Below, piece by piece: positions 40,897 through 49,442 of a DNA stretch of 64,000 nt. Under the pieces are notes generated by a model that was given only the letters and a program-made list of their open reading frames with translations, made no database searches and was not told the origin of the DNA. This stretch comes from BP-133 sp040756995. Lineage in GTDB: Bacteria; Actinomycetota; Acidimicrobiia; IMCC26256; BP-133. The stretch is from contig JBFLYK010000027.1 in the NCBI GenBank assembly GCA_040756995.1, forward strand, positions 28,770-92,769, in the 5' to 3' direction. Made by a program: the position numbers and the translations under genes. Every line of letters starts with the position of its first letter. Position 1 is the stretch's first letter.

Positions 40897-41874
40897 ATGA
40901 CGACGCTCGATCTGGCCGCGGTGCGCTACCCGGAGATTGACGACCGACCCCACGAGCCCGGCGGCGGGCCGGACTGGCAGGAGAGCTACGTCCTCTCCTG
41001 GTGGGACGACCGCGCCGGCATCGGCGGTTTCTTCCGCACCGGCCACGAGACCGGGCGCAACGCCGCAAGCGCGCTGGTCGGCCTGGTGACGAGAGACGGA
41101 TTGCGTTACCGCCGTAACCTCGAGGACCTCCCGCTCACCGCCGCCGACCGCAAGGACGACGCCTTCGCCGTGGCGGGCGGCGCCTACACCGTCCGCTTCG
41201 GCGAGGGCACCCGGCGCTTCGAGATCCACGACGGGGACTGCGATCTCGAGCTCGACGTCGACGACTTCTACCCGCTGTACAACTACTACGCCGTCACCAG
41301 CGGGCAGGAGGTCGGCCGTCAGGTCGGCTCCGACCACTATCAGGTGGCCGGGCGGGTCACCGGCCATGTCCGCCTCGCCGGCCGGGACTTCGCCGTTGAC
41401 GGCCTCGGCCACCGGGACCACTCGTGGGGCGACCGCAAGTGGTCGGCCGTCCTGGCCCACCGCTGGCTGGCCGGCAGCTTCGGGCCCGACCTCAGCTTCT
41501 CGCTGGTGACGACGCTGATGCCCGGCGGCCACATGGTCCGCATGGGTTTCGTAGCCCGCGACGGGGAGATCCTCCCGGTAGGCGACGCCGACGTCGTCGC
41601 CTTCCTCGAGCCCGACGGCATGAGCCACCGGGCCGGCTTCGGCACCGGCGTCCTGCCCGACGGGCAGCCGCTGCGGCTCGACGTCGAGGTGATCGACGGG
41701 ATCCTCATCACCATTCGCAACCTGGCCGTGGTGGAAGGCATCGGCCGGGTCACCTACGGCGACCGGGTCGGGTTCTGCGACCTGGAGATGTCGAACAATC
41801 CCCGCCAGGGAACGGCTCCACCGCCGCCGTGCCTGCGGGCGGTCAGCGAGGACGGTGTGAGCCAACGGTCGTGA
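40897..41874 (+). CDS. DHSWG-motif protein (DUF7064-like), paralogue B
   Basis: 325 residues from ATG 40897. GGGPDWQESYVLSWWDDRAGIGGFFRTGHETGRN and the motif DGLGHRDHSWGDRKWSAVLAHRWLAGSF parallel paralogue A. The conserved pieces are WQE(N/S)Y, the W-D pair, and DH(S/T)WGxR. Possibly a lipocalin-fold enzyme acting on hydrophobic substrates, as in CrtC-type hydratases (inference). No signal peptide is visible. The 3' end overlaps the convergent LivHMG fusion gene by 32 bases. Confidence 0.65.
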   Translation: MTTLDLAAVRYPEIDDRPHEPGGGPDWQESYVLSWWDDRAGIGGFFRTGHETGRNAASALVGLVTRDGLRYRRNLEDLPLTAADRKDDAFAVAGGAYTVRFGEGTRRFEIHDGDCDLELDVDDFYPLYNYYAVTSGQEVGRQVGSDHYQVAGRVTGHVRLAGRDFAVDGLGHRDHSWGDRKWSAVLAHRWLAGSFGPDLSFSLVTTLMPGGHMVRMGFVARDGEILPVGDADVVAFLEPDGMSHRAGFGTGVLPDGQPLRLDVEVIDGILITIRNLAVVEGIGRVTYGDRVGFCDLEMSNNPRQGTAPPPPCLRAVSEDGVSQRS

Positions 41875-44722
41875 CGTCGAGGGTCCGGGCGATGGCCACC
41901 TGCTCCTCGCCGAGGTAGGTGGCCACCACCGCCGGATGCTGGGCGACCTCGGCCGGTGGGCCGGAGGCGATGACCCGGCCCGCTTCCAGGGCGTAGATCC
42001 GATCGGCCAGGCCCAGGACGACGCCCATGTCGTGCTCGATCAGCAGCAGCGCGCAGTCCAGCTCGTCCCGTACCCGACGGATCAGCGGCAGGAAGGCCGG
42101 CACGTCGGCCTGCGGAATCCCGGCCGTCGGCTCGTCGAGCAGCAGCAGCCTCGGTTGCAGCACCAGGGCGCAGGCCACTTCGCAGGCTCGCCGCAGACCG
42201 GTGGGCAGATCGGCGGTCAGCACGTCGCGGTAGGCCACCAACCCCAGTGTCTCCAGCACCGCCGTCGCCCTGCCTTCGAGCTCCCGTTCGGACCACCGCT
42301 GCCACGGCGCCCGGACGGCACACGACAGGAGGCCGCTGTGGTCGTCGTGCTCGGCCGCCACCACGACCGTCTCGAGGACGGTGAGGCCGGGATAGAGCCG
42401 GGCGTCCTGGAAGCTGCGCCCGACGCCGGCCCACGGCCGGTACTCCGGCGCCAGGCCGGCCAGGTCCCGGCCGTAGACCCGGATCGAGCCCTCGCTCGGC
42501 CGGACGAAGCCGGAGATGCATTCCATCAGCGTGGTCTTGCCGGCGCCGTTGGCGCCGATGAGGGCTACGATCTCGCCGGCGTCGACCCGCAGTGTCACGG
42601 CCTCGAGCGCTCGCAGCCCGCCGAACGTGACCGACACGTTGGTGCACTCGAGCGCAACCGGTTGCGCTTCGCCTCCCTTTCGGACACCGTTTCGCAACCG
42701 GTTGCGGTTTGGTTCCTCCGAGGACGGGGTGGGGGACTCCTCGTCGGGTTCGGCGAGGTCCACCACGAGCGCCGGTTCGGGCGGCGCAGCACGCGCCCGT
42801 CGCCGGAATACCCGGTCCAGCAGTCGGGCGACCACATCTCGACCCAGCTCCAGCAGGACGACCAGCCCCCGGGGGATCACCAGCAGCGTCAGCAGCAGCA
42901 GCGCGCCGGACAGCAGGAAGATCGTCTCCGACTTCATGTGCAGCAACAACGGCAGGCCGAAGACCAGTGAGGCGCCGATGACCGCTCCGGCCTGGGTGCC
43001 CAGCCCGCCGATCACCACCATGGCCAACACCGCCAGCGAGAAGCTGGGGTGGAAGGCGGTCGCATCGAAGTTGGCATTGGCGTAGCCCCACAGCACGCCC
43101 CCCAGAGCGGCCAGCGCGCCCGACAGGGCGAAGCCGGCCAGGTTCACCCCCGCCGGCGGAAGGCCGTGGGCCGCCGCCGCCCGGGGGTTGTCGCGCACGG
43201 CGATGAACCGCCGGCCGGCTCCCGACGAGCGCACGGAGCGTAGCCCGGCGGCCACCAGCACCAGGACCAGCAATCCGATGAGATACAGGGCCCGCAGCGA
43301 CTCGACTTCACCGAGACCGGGAACCCGGGGCTTCGGCACGCTGACCGCCGAGGCCGAGCTTCCGGTCACGAACCGCTGGTTGAACAGCCAGCCCGGTGCC
43401 AGCACGGCGAAGGCCAGCGTTGACACCCCGAGGAACAGACCGCGGATCTTGAGCGCCGGCAGGCCGACCACGGCCGCCACCACCGCTCCCAGCACCGCGC
43501 CGACGACGAGATTGAACGGGAGGGAGAATCCCTCCGCCGCCAGGCGGGAAGCGGCGTAGGCGCCGATCCCCACGAAGGCGAACTGGCCGAGCGAGAACTG
43601 GCCCGACCAGCCCGTCACGACCAGCAGCGACAGGCCGACCAGCGAATAGGCGATGACCTGCGTGTAGGCGAAGGCCTGGTTCTGGTCGTCGAGGCCGGGG
43701 ATGAACGGCAACACCGCGGCGGCGGCCACGACGGTCGTCACTCCCACCGGCCGCAACCACCTGGCCCAGGGCCGGCCGGCCAGCTCCGCCGGCAGCGGGC
43801 GGGGCCGGCTGGTGAACGGCAGCGACTCATCGGCCCGACGGGTCACGCGGCCGAGGTCCCGGGCCCGCCACAGCAGGGCGCCCAGCGCCAGCAGGAACAC
43901 CAGCAGTTCGGTCGTGCCGCCCCGGGCGAAGTTGAGGAACACCAGCTGCTCGATCACGCCGAGAGCGATCCCGGCCCCGAAGGCCACGGGCAGCCGCGTC
44001 ATTCCGGCCACCAGCGCCACCGTCAACGCCCGGGCCATCAGCCCGGGGCCGAGCGTCTCGGTGTTGACGCTGCCCCGCGACGGGCCGAGCAGCACGGCCG
44101 TCAACGCCGCCAGCGTGCCGGCCAGCACCCACACCGTCGTCGACACCCGCCGCACCGAGATGCCGGCCAGGCGGGCCGCTTCGGGATTGGCCGCCACCGC
44201 CTGGATGCGCAGCCCGACGGCGGTCGACCGGAACAACCAGGTCAAGGCCAGCGCCGCCAGCGGCACGAAGATCAGGATCATGAACTGCGCTCCGCCGACC
44301 ACCTGGCCGCCGATCGTCACCGACCAGTCGATCGGCGTCGGATAGCCCTGCTGCACCAGCCGCAGCGGGTCGGGCCGGAGCTGCTTGAGGAACGACACGG
44401 CGTAGAGCAGCTGGGCCACGCCGATGGTGGCCACCATGAGCACGAGCCGGGGCCCGTCGAACAGCCGGCGCACCACCACCAGCTCGACCAGGGCCGCCAC
44501 CGCCGCGGCGAGGGCCAAGGCCAGGACCAGCGCCAGCCAGTAGTTCACGTTCCGATCGTTGACCGCCTTGGCCACCAGCAACGCCGAGAGGGCGCCGAGC
44601 TGGCCGTGGGCGAAGTTCACGAACCGGGCCGACTTGTAGATCAGCATCAGCCCGATCGACAGGATGGCGTAGGTCAGGCCGGTGGTGAGCCCGAGGATGA
44701 GGACGGCGACGTTGAACTTCAC
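41843..44722 (-). CDS. LivH-LivM-LivG triple fusion
   Basis: 959 residues from GTG 44722. LivH part about 1-290 (LTYAILSIGLMLIYKSARFVNFAHGQLGALSALL in outline; AVAANPEAARLAGISV loop). LivM part about 325-645 (AYSLVGLSLLVVTGWSGQFSLGQFAFVGIGAYAA in outline; RFIAVRDNPRAAAAHGL loop). An acidic/Pro/Arg linker covers about 650-685. LivG-type ATPase from about 690 has GANGAGKTTLMECISG, RSFQDARLYPGLTVLETVVV, LLLLDEPTAGIPQ and LLIEHDMGVVLGLADRIYAL. The signature helix is degenerate (LPTGLRRACEVACAL). One polypeptide replaces three usual subunits. It is last in a three-gene operon with binding protein and LivF. Confidence 0.95.
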   Translation of the reverse strand: MKFNVAVLILGLTTGLTYAILSIGLMLIYKSARFVNFAHGQLGALSALLVAKAVNDRNVNYWLALVLALALAAAVAALVELVVVRRLFDGPRLVLMVATIGVAQLLYAVSFLKQLRPDPLRLVQQGYPTPIDWSVTIGGQVVGGAQFMILIFVPLAALALTWLFRSTAVGLRIQAVAANPEAARLAGISVRRVSTTVWVLAGTLAALTAVLLGPSRGSVNTETLGPGLMARALTVALVAGMTRLPVAFGAGIALGVIEQLVFLNFARGGTTELLVFLLALGALLWRARDLGRVTRRADESLPFTSRPRPLPAELAGRPWARWLRPVGVTTVVAAAAVLPFIPGLDDQNQAFAYTQVIAYSLVGLSLLVVTGWSGQFSLGQFAFVGIGAYAASRLAAEGFSLPFNLVVGAVLGAVVAAVVGLPALKIRGLFLGVSTLAFAVLAPGWLFNQRFVTGSSASAVSVPKPRVPGLGEVESLRALYLIGLLVLVLVAAGLRSVRSSGAGRRFIAVRDNPRAAAAHGLPPAGVNLAGFALSGALAALGGVLWGYANANFDATAFHPSFSLAVLAMVVIGGLGTQAGAVIGASLVFGLPLLLHMKSETIFLLSGALLLLTLLVIPRGLVVLLELGRDVVARLLDRVFRRRARAAPPEPALVVDLAEPDEESPTPSSEEPNRNRLRNGVRKGGEAQPVALECTNVSVTFGGLRALEAVTLRVDAGEIVALIGANGAGKTTLMECISGFVRPSEGSIRVYGRDLAGLAPEYRPWAGVGRSFQDARLYPGLTVLETVVVAAEHDDHSGLLSCAVRAPWQRWSERELEGRATAVLETLGLVAYRDVLTADLPTGLRRACEVACALVLQPRLLLLDEPTAGIPQADVPAFLPLIRRVRDELDCALLLIEHDMGVVLGLADRIYALEAGRVIASGPPAEVAQHPAVVATYLGEEQVAIARTLDVTTVGSHRPR
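42651..42706. repeat. Two perfect palindromes sharing core GCAACCGGTTGC, centres 40 bp apart
   Basis: AGCGCAACCGGTTGCGCT (42651-42668, 18 bp) and CGCAACCGGTTGCG (42693-42706, 14 bp) are both perfect inverted repeats with the same core. Their centres are exactly 40 bases apart, close to four helical turns. They lie in the coding sequence for the linker between the LivM and LivG parts. The core resembles LacI/GalR-family operators. They could control transcription through or within the gene; this is inference from symmetry and spacing. Confidence 0.55.
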
Positions 44723-44732
44723 CGGGCGTCCC

Positions 44733-45455
44733 TCACTCCGCCGTCTCGCTCAAGGCCAGTTCGTACAACAGCTCGGGATGGGCCCGGACCTCGGCCGCGT
44801 CGCGCACCAGCCGCAGCTGACCCCGCTCGAACAGCGCCACCCGGTCGGCCACCGCCGCCGACACCCGCACCGATTGCTCGATCAACAGCACGGTCGAGCC
44901 GCCGTCCCGGAAGCGGCGCACGGCGTCGAGCAGCCGCGCCACCAGCGTCGGCGCCAGGCCCAGCGACAGCTCGTCGATGGCCAGCAGCCGGGGCCGGAGC
45001 AGGAACGCCTTGGCCAGGGCCAGCATCTGCTGCTCCCCGCCCGACAGCTCGACGCCGAGCGCGCTGCGCCGTTCCGCCAGTCGGGGGAACAGCGCCCAGG
45101 TCTCGGCCAGCCGCTCCTCCAACGTCGCACGGTCGAGAAGCTGACCGCCGGCGGCCAGGTTGGCGTCGACCGTCAGCGCCGGGAACACCGACTGGCCGGC
45201 GAACACGACGCCGAGACCACGCCGCACCCGTTCCTCGGTGGGACAGCCGGTGATGTCGGAACCGTCGAAGACGATCCGCCCCCGCCGGACCCGTTCCAGG
45301 CCGGCGATGACCCGCAGCAGGGTCGTCTTCCCGGCTCCGTTGGGTCCGACGAGCGCCAGCACCTCGCCCGGCTCCACGGCCAGCGACGTGTCGTACAGCA
45401 CCTGGGCGTTGCCGTAGGCGAAATCGACGCCCTCGACGTGGAGGAGCGGCGTCAC
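44733..45455 (-). CDS. livF: LivF-type ABC transporter ATPase
   Basis: 240 residues from GTG 45455, overlapping the binding-protein stop (GTGA). All ATPase motifs are intact: Walker A VGPNGAGKTTLLRVIAG, Q-loop region VFAGQSVFPALTVDANL, signature LSGGEQQMLALAKAF, Walker B LLAIDELSLGLAP, and the LivF switch VLLIEQSVRVSAAVADRVAL. Walker B has Asp-Glu-Leu rather than the usual Asp-Glu-Pro. It pairs with the ATPase portion of the LivHMG fusion ten bases downstream. Confidence 0.94.
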   Translation of the reverse strand: MTPLLHVEGVDFAYGNAQVLYDTSLAVEPGEVLALVGPNGAGKTTLLRVIAGLERVRRGRIVFDGSDITGCPTEERVRRGLGVVFAGQSVFPALTVDANLAAGGQLLDRATLEERLAETWALFPRLAERRSALGVELSGGEQQMLALAKAFLLRPRLLAIDELSLGLAPTLVARLLDAVRRFRDGGSTVLLIEQSVRVSAAVADRVALFERGQLRLVRDAAEVRAHPELLYELALSETAE

Positions 45456-47116
45456 ACCCGGGCCGGTTCGTGCTTGCGGGTCTGGACCCAGCAGCTGCAC
45501 TCCTTGCGCCATTCGAGGAGCGCGTAGCTGTCGCCACCGTTGAACTTGCCCGGGGCGTACACCGCCCGTTCGGCATAGGCCGTGGCGTAGGGACCGAACG
45601 TCGACAGCGACTGCACCCAGTCGGCCCGGGTCAGGTTCACCGGCGCCCGTTTCGCCGCCTCGGCCCACAGGGTGAAGGCGTCGCAGAGGACGATGACCTC
45701 GGCGTCCGTCCCCATCTGGTTCGTGATCCCGGGGAGGCCGGCGTCGGTCAGGATCTTCCCGCAGCGTTTGACGGGTTCGCTGTAGGGCACGCGGGCCGCT
45801 TCCTCACCGCTGTGGCTGAAGGAAACCGACTTCGTCCGGTCGAAGGCCTCGGCCGGGAAGTTCTTGGCCGAGAAATCGGTGTTGAGGGCCCAGAAGTCGC
45901 TGACGTGGTACTTCGGCCGGAAGCCCTGCGCCTCGGCCTGCTGGATGAAGCTCTGGGCCGACGGGAACAACACGGCGAAGAACATCTGGTTCACCCCGGC
46001 CTGGCGCATCTGCAGCACGGCCCCGGGAATCTGCTGCTGGGCCAGACCGAGGTCGCAGCTGACGCGGGCCTCGACGACGTCGACGCCCTTGGAGCGGAGG
46101 AAGGGCTTGAAGTCCTGCTCCATCATCTCCGGGTCGGGCGGGCACTCGTCGGACAGGATGCCGAGCTTGCCCTTGCCGGGGCCGATGGCGCCCGTGTCGA
46201 GGGCGAACAGCGCCCAGTTGAGCAGCGCCCGGGTGCCGCTGGCGCCCATGGCCACCAGGTATCCGTTCCCCTTGCGGTACAAGGCTTCGCTGACCGTCTG
46301 GGACGTGGCGAAGATGTTGGGCACCCTGGCCTCGGCGTAGCAGGCGACGTTGGAGCCCAGCGCCGCGCCGTCGTTGATGACGGCGAAGACCTTCTCGTCG
46401 GTGGTCAGCTTGATGCAGGACTGCCGGGCGGCGGCGGCGTTGAACGGGTCGGACTTCACGATCGTGTAGACGACCTTGCGGCCGTGGATCCCGCCCCGCT
46501 TGTTGACATCGTCGACGTAGGCCTTGATGGCCGCTTCCCGGTCCTGCCGCTGCCCGAAGGCGAACCCGGCGGCGTCGAGGTTGGCGAAGGAGACGAGCAG
46601 GAACCCGATCTTGATGGTGTCGGGCGTGACGCCCTGGTCGCTGGCCGTGCGGGCGACGGGGCCGGTGGTGGCGGTCACCCCCGGCGCCGGTGCCGGGGTT
46701 GACGGCCCGGCGGCCGGCCCGGACGACGGCCCGCCTCCGCCGGTCGGTGTGCCCCCGGCCCGGGCGGCCAGCGGACCGGACGTCGGCGTGGTCGGGCCCC
46801 GGCCGCCCGGGGACGCCCGTCCGGTGGCGGCGGTGGTCACGGTCGTTCCGCCTGCGACGGCCGGGTCGGCGGTCGGTGCGGCGCCGACGGCGGCCGGGAC
46901 GGTGGAGTCGGTCGCCGTCGGGCCGGCGTCGGGGACTGCGGGGAGATTGGGGTAGAGCGGGTTGCTCGAGCCGGCGGCCACGGTCTGCGTCGTGTCGTCG
47001 GGGACCGCCGCCACCACGAGCCCGGCCAGCAGGACCACGGCGACGAGCGCCGCCCCGACGACCTGGAGACGCGGCGCCTGGCGCGCCCAGAGCCGGATCC
47101 GCATCCCCAGTGTCAT
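45452..47116 (-). CDS. Membrane-tethered substrate-binding protein with long linker
   Basis: 554 residues, well above the ~400 of typical Liv binding proteins. An N-terminal hydrophobic helix (VVGAALVAVVLLAGLVVAAV, about 19-38) has no lipobox. Some 120 residues of Ala/Pro/Thr/Gly low-complexity linker follow, then the type I binding fold from about 165 (TPDTIKIGFLLVSFANLDAAGFAF, YVDDVNKRGGIHGRKV, VFAVINDGAALGSN). The late part is Cys-containing (KRCGKIL, KECSCWVQ). The spacer could carry the binding domain across a thick envelope. First gene of the importer operon with livF and the LivHMG fusion. ATG 47116 with GGGGGAGG upstream. Confidence 0.88.
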   Translation of the reverse strand: MTLGMRIRLWARQAPRLQVVGAALVAVVLLAGLVVAAVPDDTTQTVAAGSSNPLYPNLPAVPDAGPTATDSTVPAAVGAAPTADPAVAGGTTVTTAATGRASPGGRGPTTPTSGPLAARAGGTPTGGGGPSSGPAAGPSTPAPAPGVTATTGPVARTASDQGVTPDTIKIGFLLVSFANLDAAGFAFGQRQDREAAIKAYVDDVNKRGGIHGRKVVYTIVKSDPFNAAAARQSCIKLTTDEKVFAVINDGAALGSNVACYAEARVPNIFATSQTVSEALYRKGNGYLVAMGASGTRALLNWALFALDTGAIGPGKGKLGILSDECPPDPEMMEQDFKPFLRSKGVDVVEARVSCDLGLAQQQIPGAVLQMRQAGVNQMFFAVLFPSAQSFIQQAEAQGFRPKYHVSDFWALNTDFSAKNFPAEAFDRTKSVSFSHSGEEAARVPYSEPVKRCGKILTDAGLPGITNQMGTDAEVIVLCDAFTLWAEAAKRAPVNLTRADWVQSLSTFGPYATAYAERAVYAPGKFNGGDSYALLEWRKECSCWVQTRKHEPARV

Positions 47117-47311
47117 CTCGGCCTCCCCCTACTTCGTTGCGTCCCGGGAGGCTGGTGAAGCCCCCGGGCCCACTCAATGCTGCAACCCCCGGCCGGGATC
47201 ATTCAAGAGTTGCTTGGCAAGGGCAGCCTATGCTGCGCAATCTGTGGATTCAAGACCGTATGAGCCACAGAGTGCGGAGTGCGGCCCGGCCCGGGTGATA
47301 GACCAGCGTCC

Positions 47312-48481
47312 ATGGATTTCACGTCTGACCCCGACGAGGAGCTGATCCGGGAGGCGGTCCGGGCGGTCTGCGCCCGCTTCGACGACGTCTACTGGTCGGA
47401 GCGCGACGCCCGGCACGAGTTCCCCTGGGACTTCTACGCCGCCATGGCCGACGGCGGCTGGGTCGGCATCGCCATCCCCGAGGAATACGGCGGCGGCGGC
47501 CGGGGCATCAACGAGGCCTCGCTCATCCTGGAGGAGGTGGCCGCCTCGGGGGCGGCCATGAACGGCTGTTCCGCCATCCACCTGTCGATCTTCGGGATGC
47601 ACCCGGTGGTCCTGCACGGCTCCGACGAGATGCGGCGCCGGTATCTGCCCCGGGTGGCCAAGGGCGACCTCCACGTCGCCTTCGGCGTGACCGAGCCCGA
47701 CGCCGGCACCGACACGCCGTCGATCAGGACCCGGGCCGTCCGGGAGCCCGACGGCGGCTACCGCATCCGGGGCCGCAAGGTGTGGACGTCCAAGGCCCTC
47801 GAAGCCGAACGCGTCCTGTTGCTGTGCCGCACCACGCCGCTCGAGGAATGCGCCAAGCGCACCGACGGCATGACGCTCTTCCTGGCCAACCTCAAGGACC
47901 CGGCGGTGACGATCACGCCGATCCCCAAGACCGGCCGCAACGCTGTCGCCTCCTGCGAGGTGGTCTACGACGACCTCCGGGTGGACGAGGCCGACCGGGT
48001 CGGCGAAGAGGGCAAGGGCTTCTGGTACCTGGTCGACGGGCTCAACGCCGAGCGGATCCTCATCGCCTCCGAAGCGCTCGGTGTCGGACGGGCGGCGCTG
48101 CGCCGGGCCGTGGCCTACGCCAAGGAGCGCATCGTGTTCGGCCGGCCCATCGGTCAGAACCAGGCGGTGGCCTTCCCCCTGGCCGAGATCCACGCCCGGC
48201 TGCGGGCAGCGGAGATGATGATCCGCCGGGCGGCCTGGCTGCTCGACCGGCGCCTACCGTGCGGCGAGGAGGCCAACCTGGCCAAGTACCTGGCCGCCGA
48301 GGCCGGCTTCGCCGCCGCCGACCACGCCGTGCAGGTCCACGGCGGGTTCGGCTACGCCGAGGAGTACCACGTGGCCCGCTACTGGCGGGAGGCCCGCCTG
48401 ATGAAGATCGCCCCCATCACCCAGGAGCTCGTCCTGGCCTACGTCAGCGAGCACGTCCTGGGCCTGCCGCGTAGCTACTGA
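47312..48481 (+). CDS. Acyl-CoA dehydrogenase
   Basis: 389 residues from ATG 47312. It has the full ACAD fold: GWVGIAIPEEYGGGGRGINEASLILEEVAASGAA in outline, FGVTEPDAGTDTPSI (FAD site), RGRKVWTSKA, ERILIASEALGVGRAALRRAVAYAKERIVFGRPIGQNQAV, and the C-terminal VHGGFGYAEEYHVARYWREARLMKIAPITQE. The catalytic Glu is present in GYAEEYHV. It oxidises an acyl-CoA at C2-C3 with electrons going to ETF; chain type unknown. Overlaps the convergent SDR by 38 bases. Confidence 0.93.
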   Translation: MDFTSDPDEELIREAVRAVCARFDDVYWSERDARHEFPWDFYAAMADGGWVGIAIPEEYGGGGRGINEASLILEEVAASGAAMNGCSAIHLSIFGMHPVVLHGSDEMRRRYLPRVAKGDLHVAFGVTEPDAGTDTPSIRTRAVREPDGGYRIRGRKVWTSKALEAERVLLLCRTTPLEECAKRTDGMTLFLANLKDPAVTITPIPKTGRNAVASCEVVYDDLRVDEADRVGEEGKGFWYLVDGLNAERILIASEALGVGRAALRRAVAYAKERIVFGRPIGQNQAVAFPLAEIHARLRAAEMMIRRAAWLLDRRLPCGEEANLAKYLAAEAGFAAADHAVQVHGGFGYAEEYHVARYWREARLMKIAPITQELVLAYVSEHVLGLPRSY

Positions 48482-49319
48482 CGGCGTCGCCGATGAGGGG
48501 CTCCACCTTGCGGAGGAAGGGATATGTGGCCTCCGGGTAGCGGTTCGGGGCGTAGCGGCCGAGGAGGTCCATGAGCCTGCCGTCGGCGCCGATCACCACC
48601 CGGGCCTTGCGCCGCTCGACGCCGGCCAGGATTCTGCGGGCCGCCCGGGGGGCGGTCGTCAGCGTCATGCGCTGCCGCTCAATGTTGGCCTGCCGCTCGG
48701 CCTCGGAACGGGCCGGAGCGTTGGCGCCGAGGTTGGTCTTCACCACTCCGGGGTGGACGCACATCACGTGCACGTTCGAGGCCAGCAGTTCGTAGCGCAG
48801 CGCATCGGTGAAGCCCCGGAGGGCGAACTTGCCGGCGATGTAGGGGCTCTGCAGCGGCGTGGCGGCGAAGCCGTAGGCGCTCGACACGTTGACCAGCGCG
48901 GCCTCGGGGCGGGTGAGGAGATGGGGGAGCAGGGCCCGGGAGCCGTGCACCGCGCCCCAGAAGTTGACGCCGAAGCTGCGTTCGAACTCGCCGGGCTCGA
49001 GGTCGAGGAAGGTGGCCATGCGGGCCAGCTGCCCGGCGTTGTTGACGAGAATGTCGATGGCGCCGTGGGCCCCCAGGGCTTCCTCGGCCGCCGCCTCGAA
49101 GGCGGCGGGGTCGGTGACGTCGAAGGCGTGGCGGCTCACCACTCCGGCGGCGAGGCCGAGTCGCTCGACCGCGGCGGCCGTCTCGTCGAGACCCCTGGGG
49201 TTGATGTCGGCCAGGGCCAGCCCGCCGGCCCTTCGGGTGGCCAGCGTTTCGGCCAGCGCCCGTCCGATGCCGGAGCCCGCCCCGGTGATGAAGGCCACTG
49301 TGCCGGCGAACGTCTGCAT
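48444..49319 (-). CDS. Short-chain dehydrogenase/reductase
   Basis: 291 residues. TVAFITGAGSGIGRALAETLA (NAD(P) loop), ALADINPRGLDE (Asp after beta-2), ILVNNAGQLARM, VNVSSAYGFAATPLQSPYIAGKFAL with the catalytic Ser, Tyr (YIAGK) and Lys. The C-terminal extension (MTLTTAPRAARRILAGVERRKARVVIGADGRLMDLLGRYAP in outline) is typical of the actinobacterial SDRs near acyl-CoA genes that act on lipid-like alcohols. It opposes the surrounding rightward catabolic genes. ATG 49319; divergent start of the AMP ligase is 123 bases away. Confidence 0.9.
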   Translation of the reverse strand: MQTFAGTVAFITGAGSGIGRALAETLATRRAGGLALADINPRGLDETAAAVERLGLAAGVVSRHAFDVTDPAAFEAAAEEALGAHGAIDILVNNAGQLARMATFLDLEPGEFERSFGVNFWGAVHGSRALLPHLLTRPEAALVNVSSAYGFAATPLQSPYIAGKFALRGFTDALRYELLASNVHVMCVHPGVVKTNLGANAPARSEAERQANIERQRMTLTTAPRAARRILAGVERRKARVVIGADGRLMDLLGRYAPNRYPEATYPFLRKVEPLIGDAVSSYAAGPGRAR

Positions 49320-49442
49320 CGGCCGCCTCCTGCGCTGGTCCGCTCGCTGCGCAAGCCTTGTGGTCGGAAGGCCGAAACTAGTAGTTTGCGCACCGGATTG
49401 GCGACTCTGCTGGGCACTCGGCAGCTACAGGGGGAGACCGCG

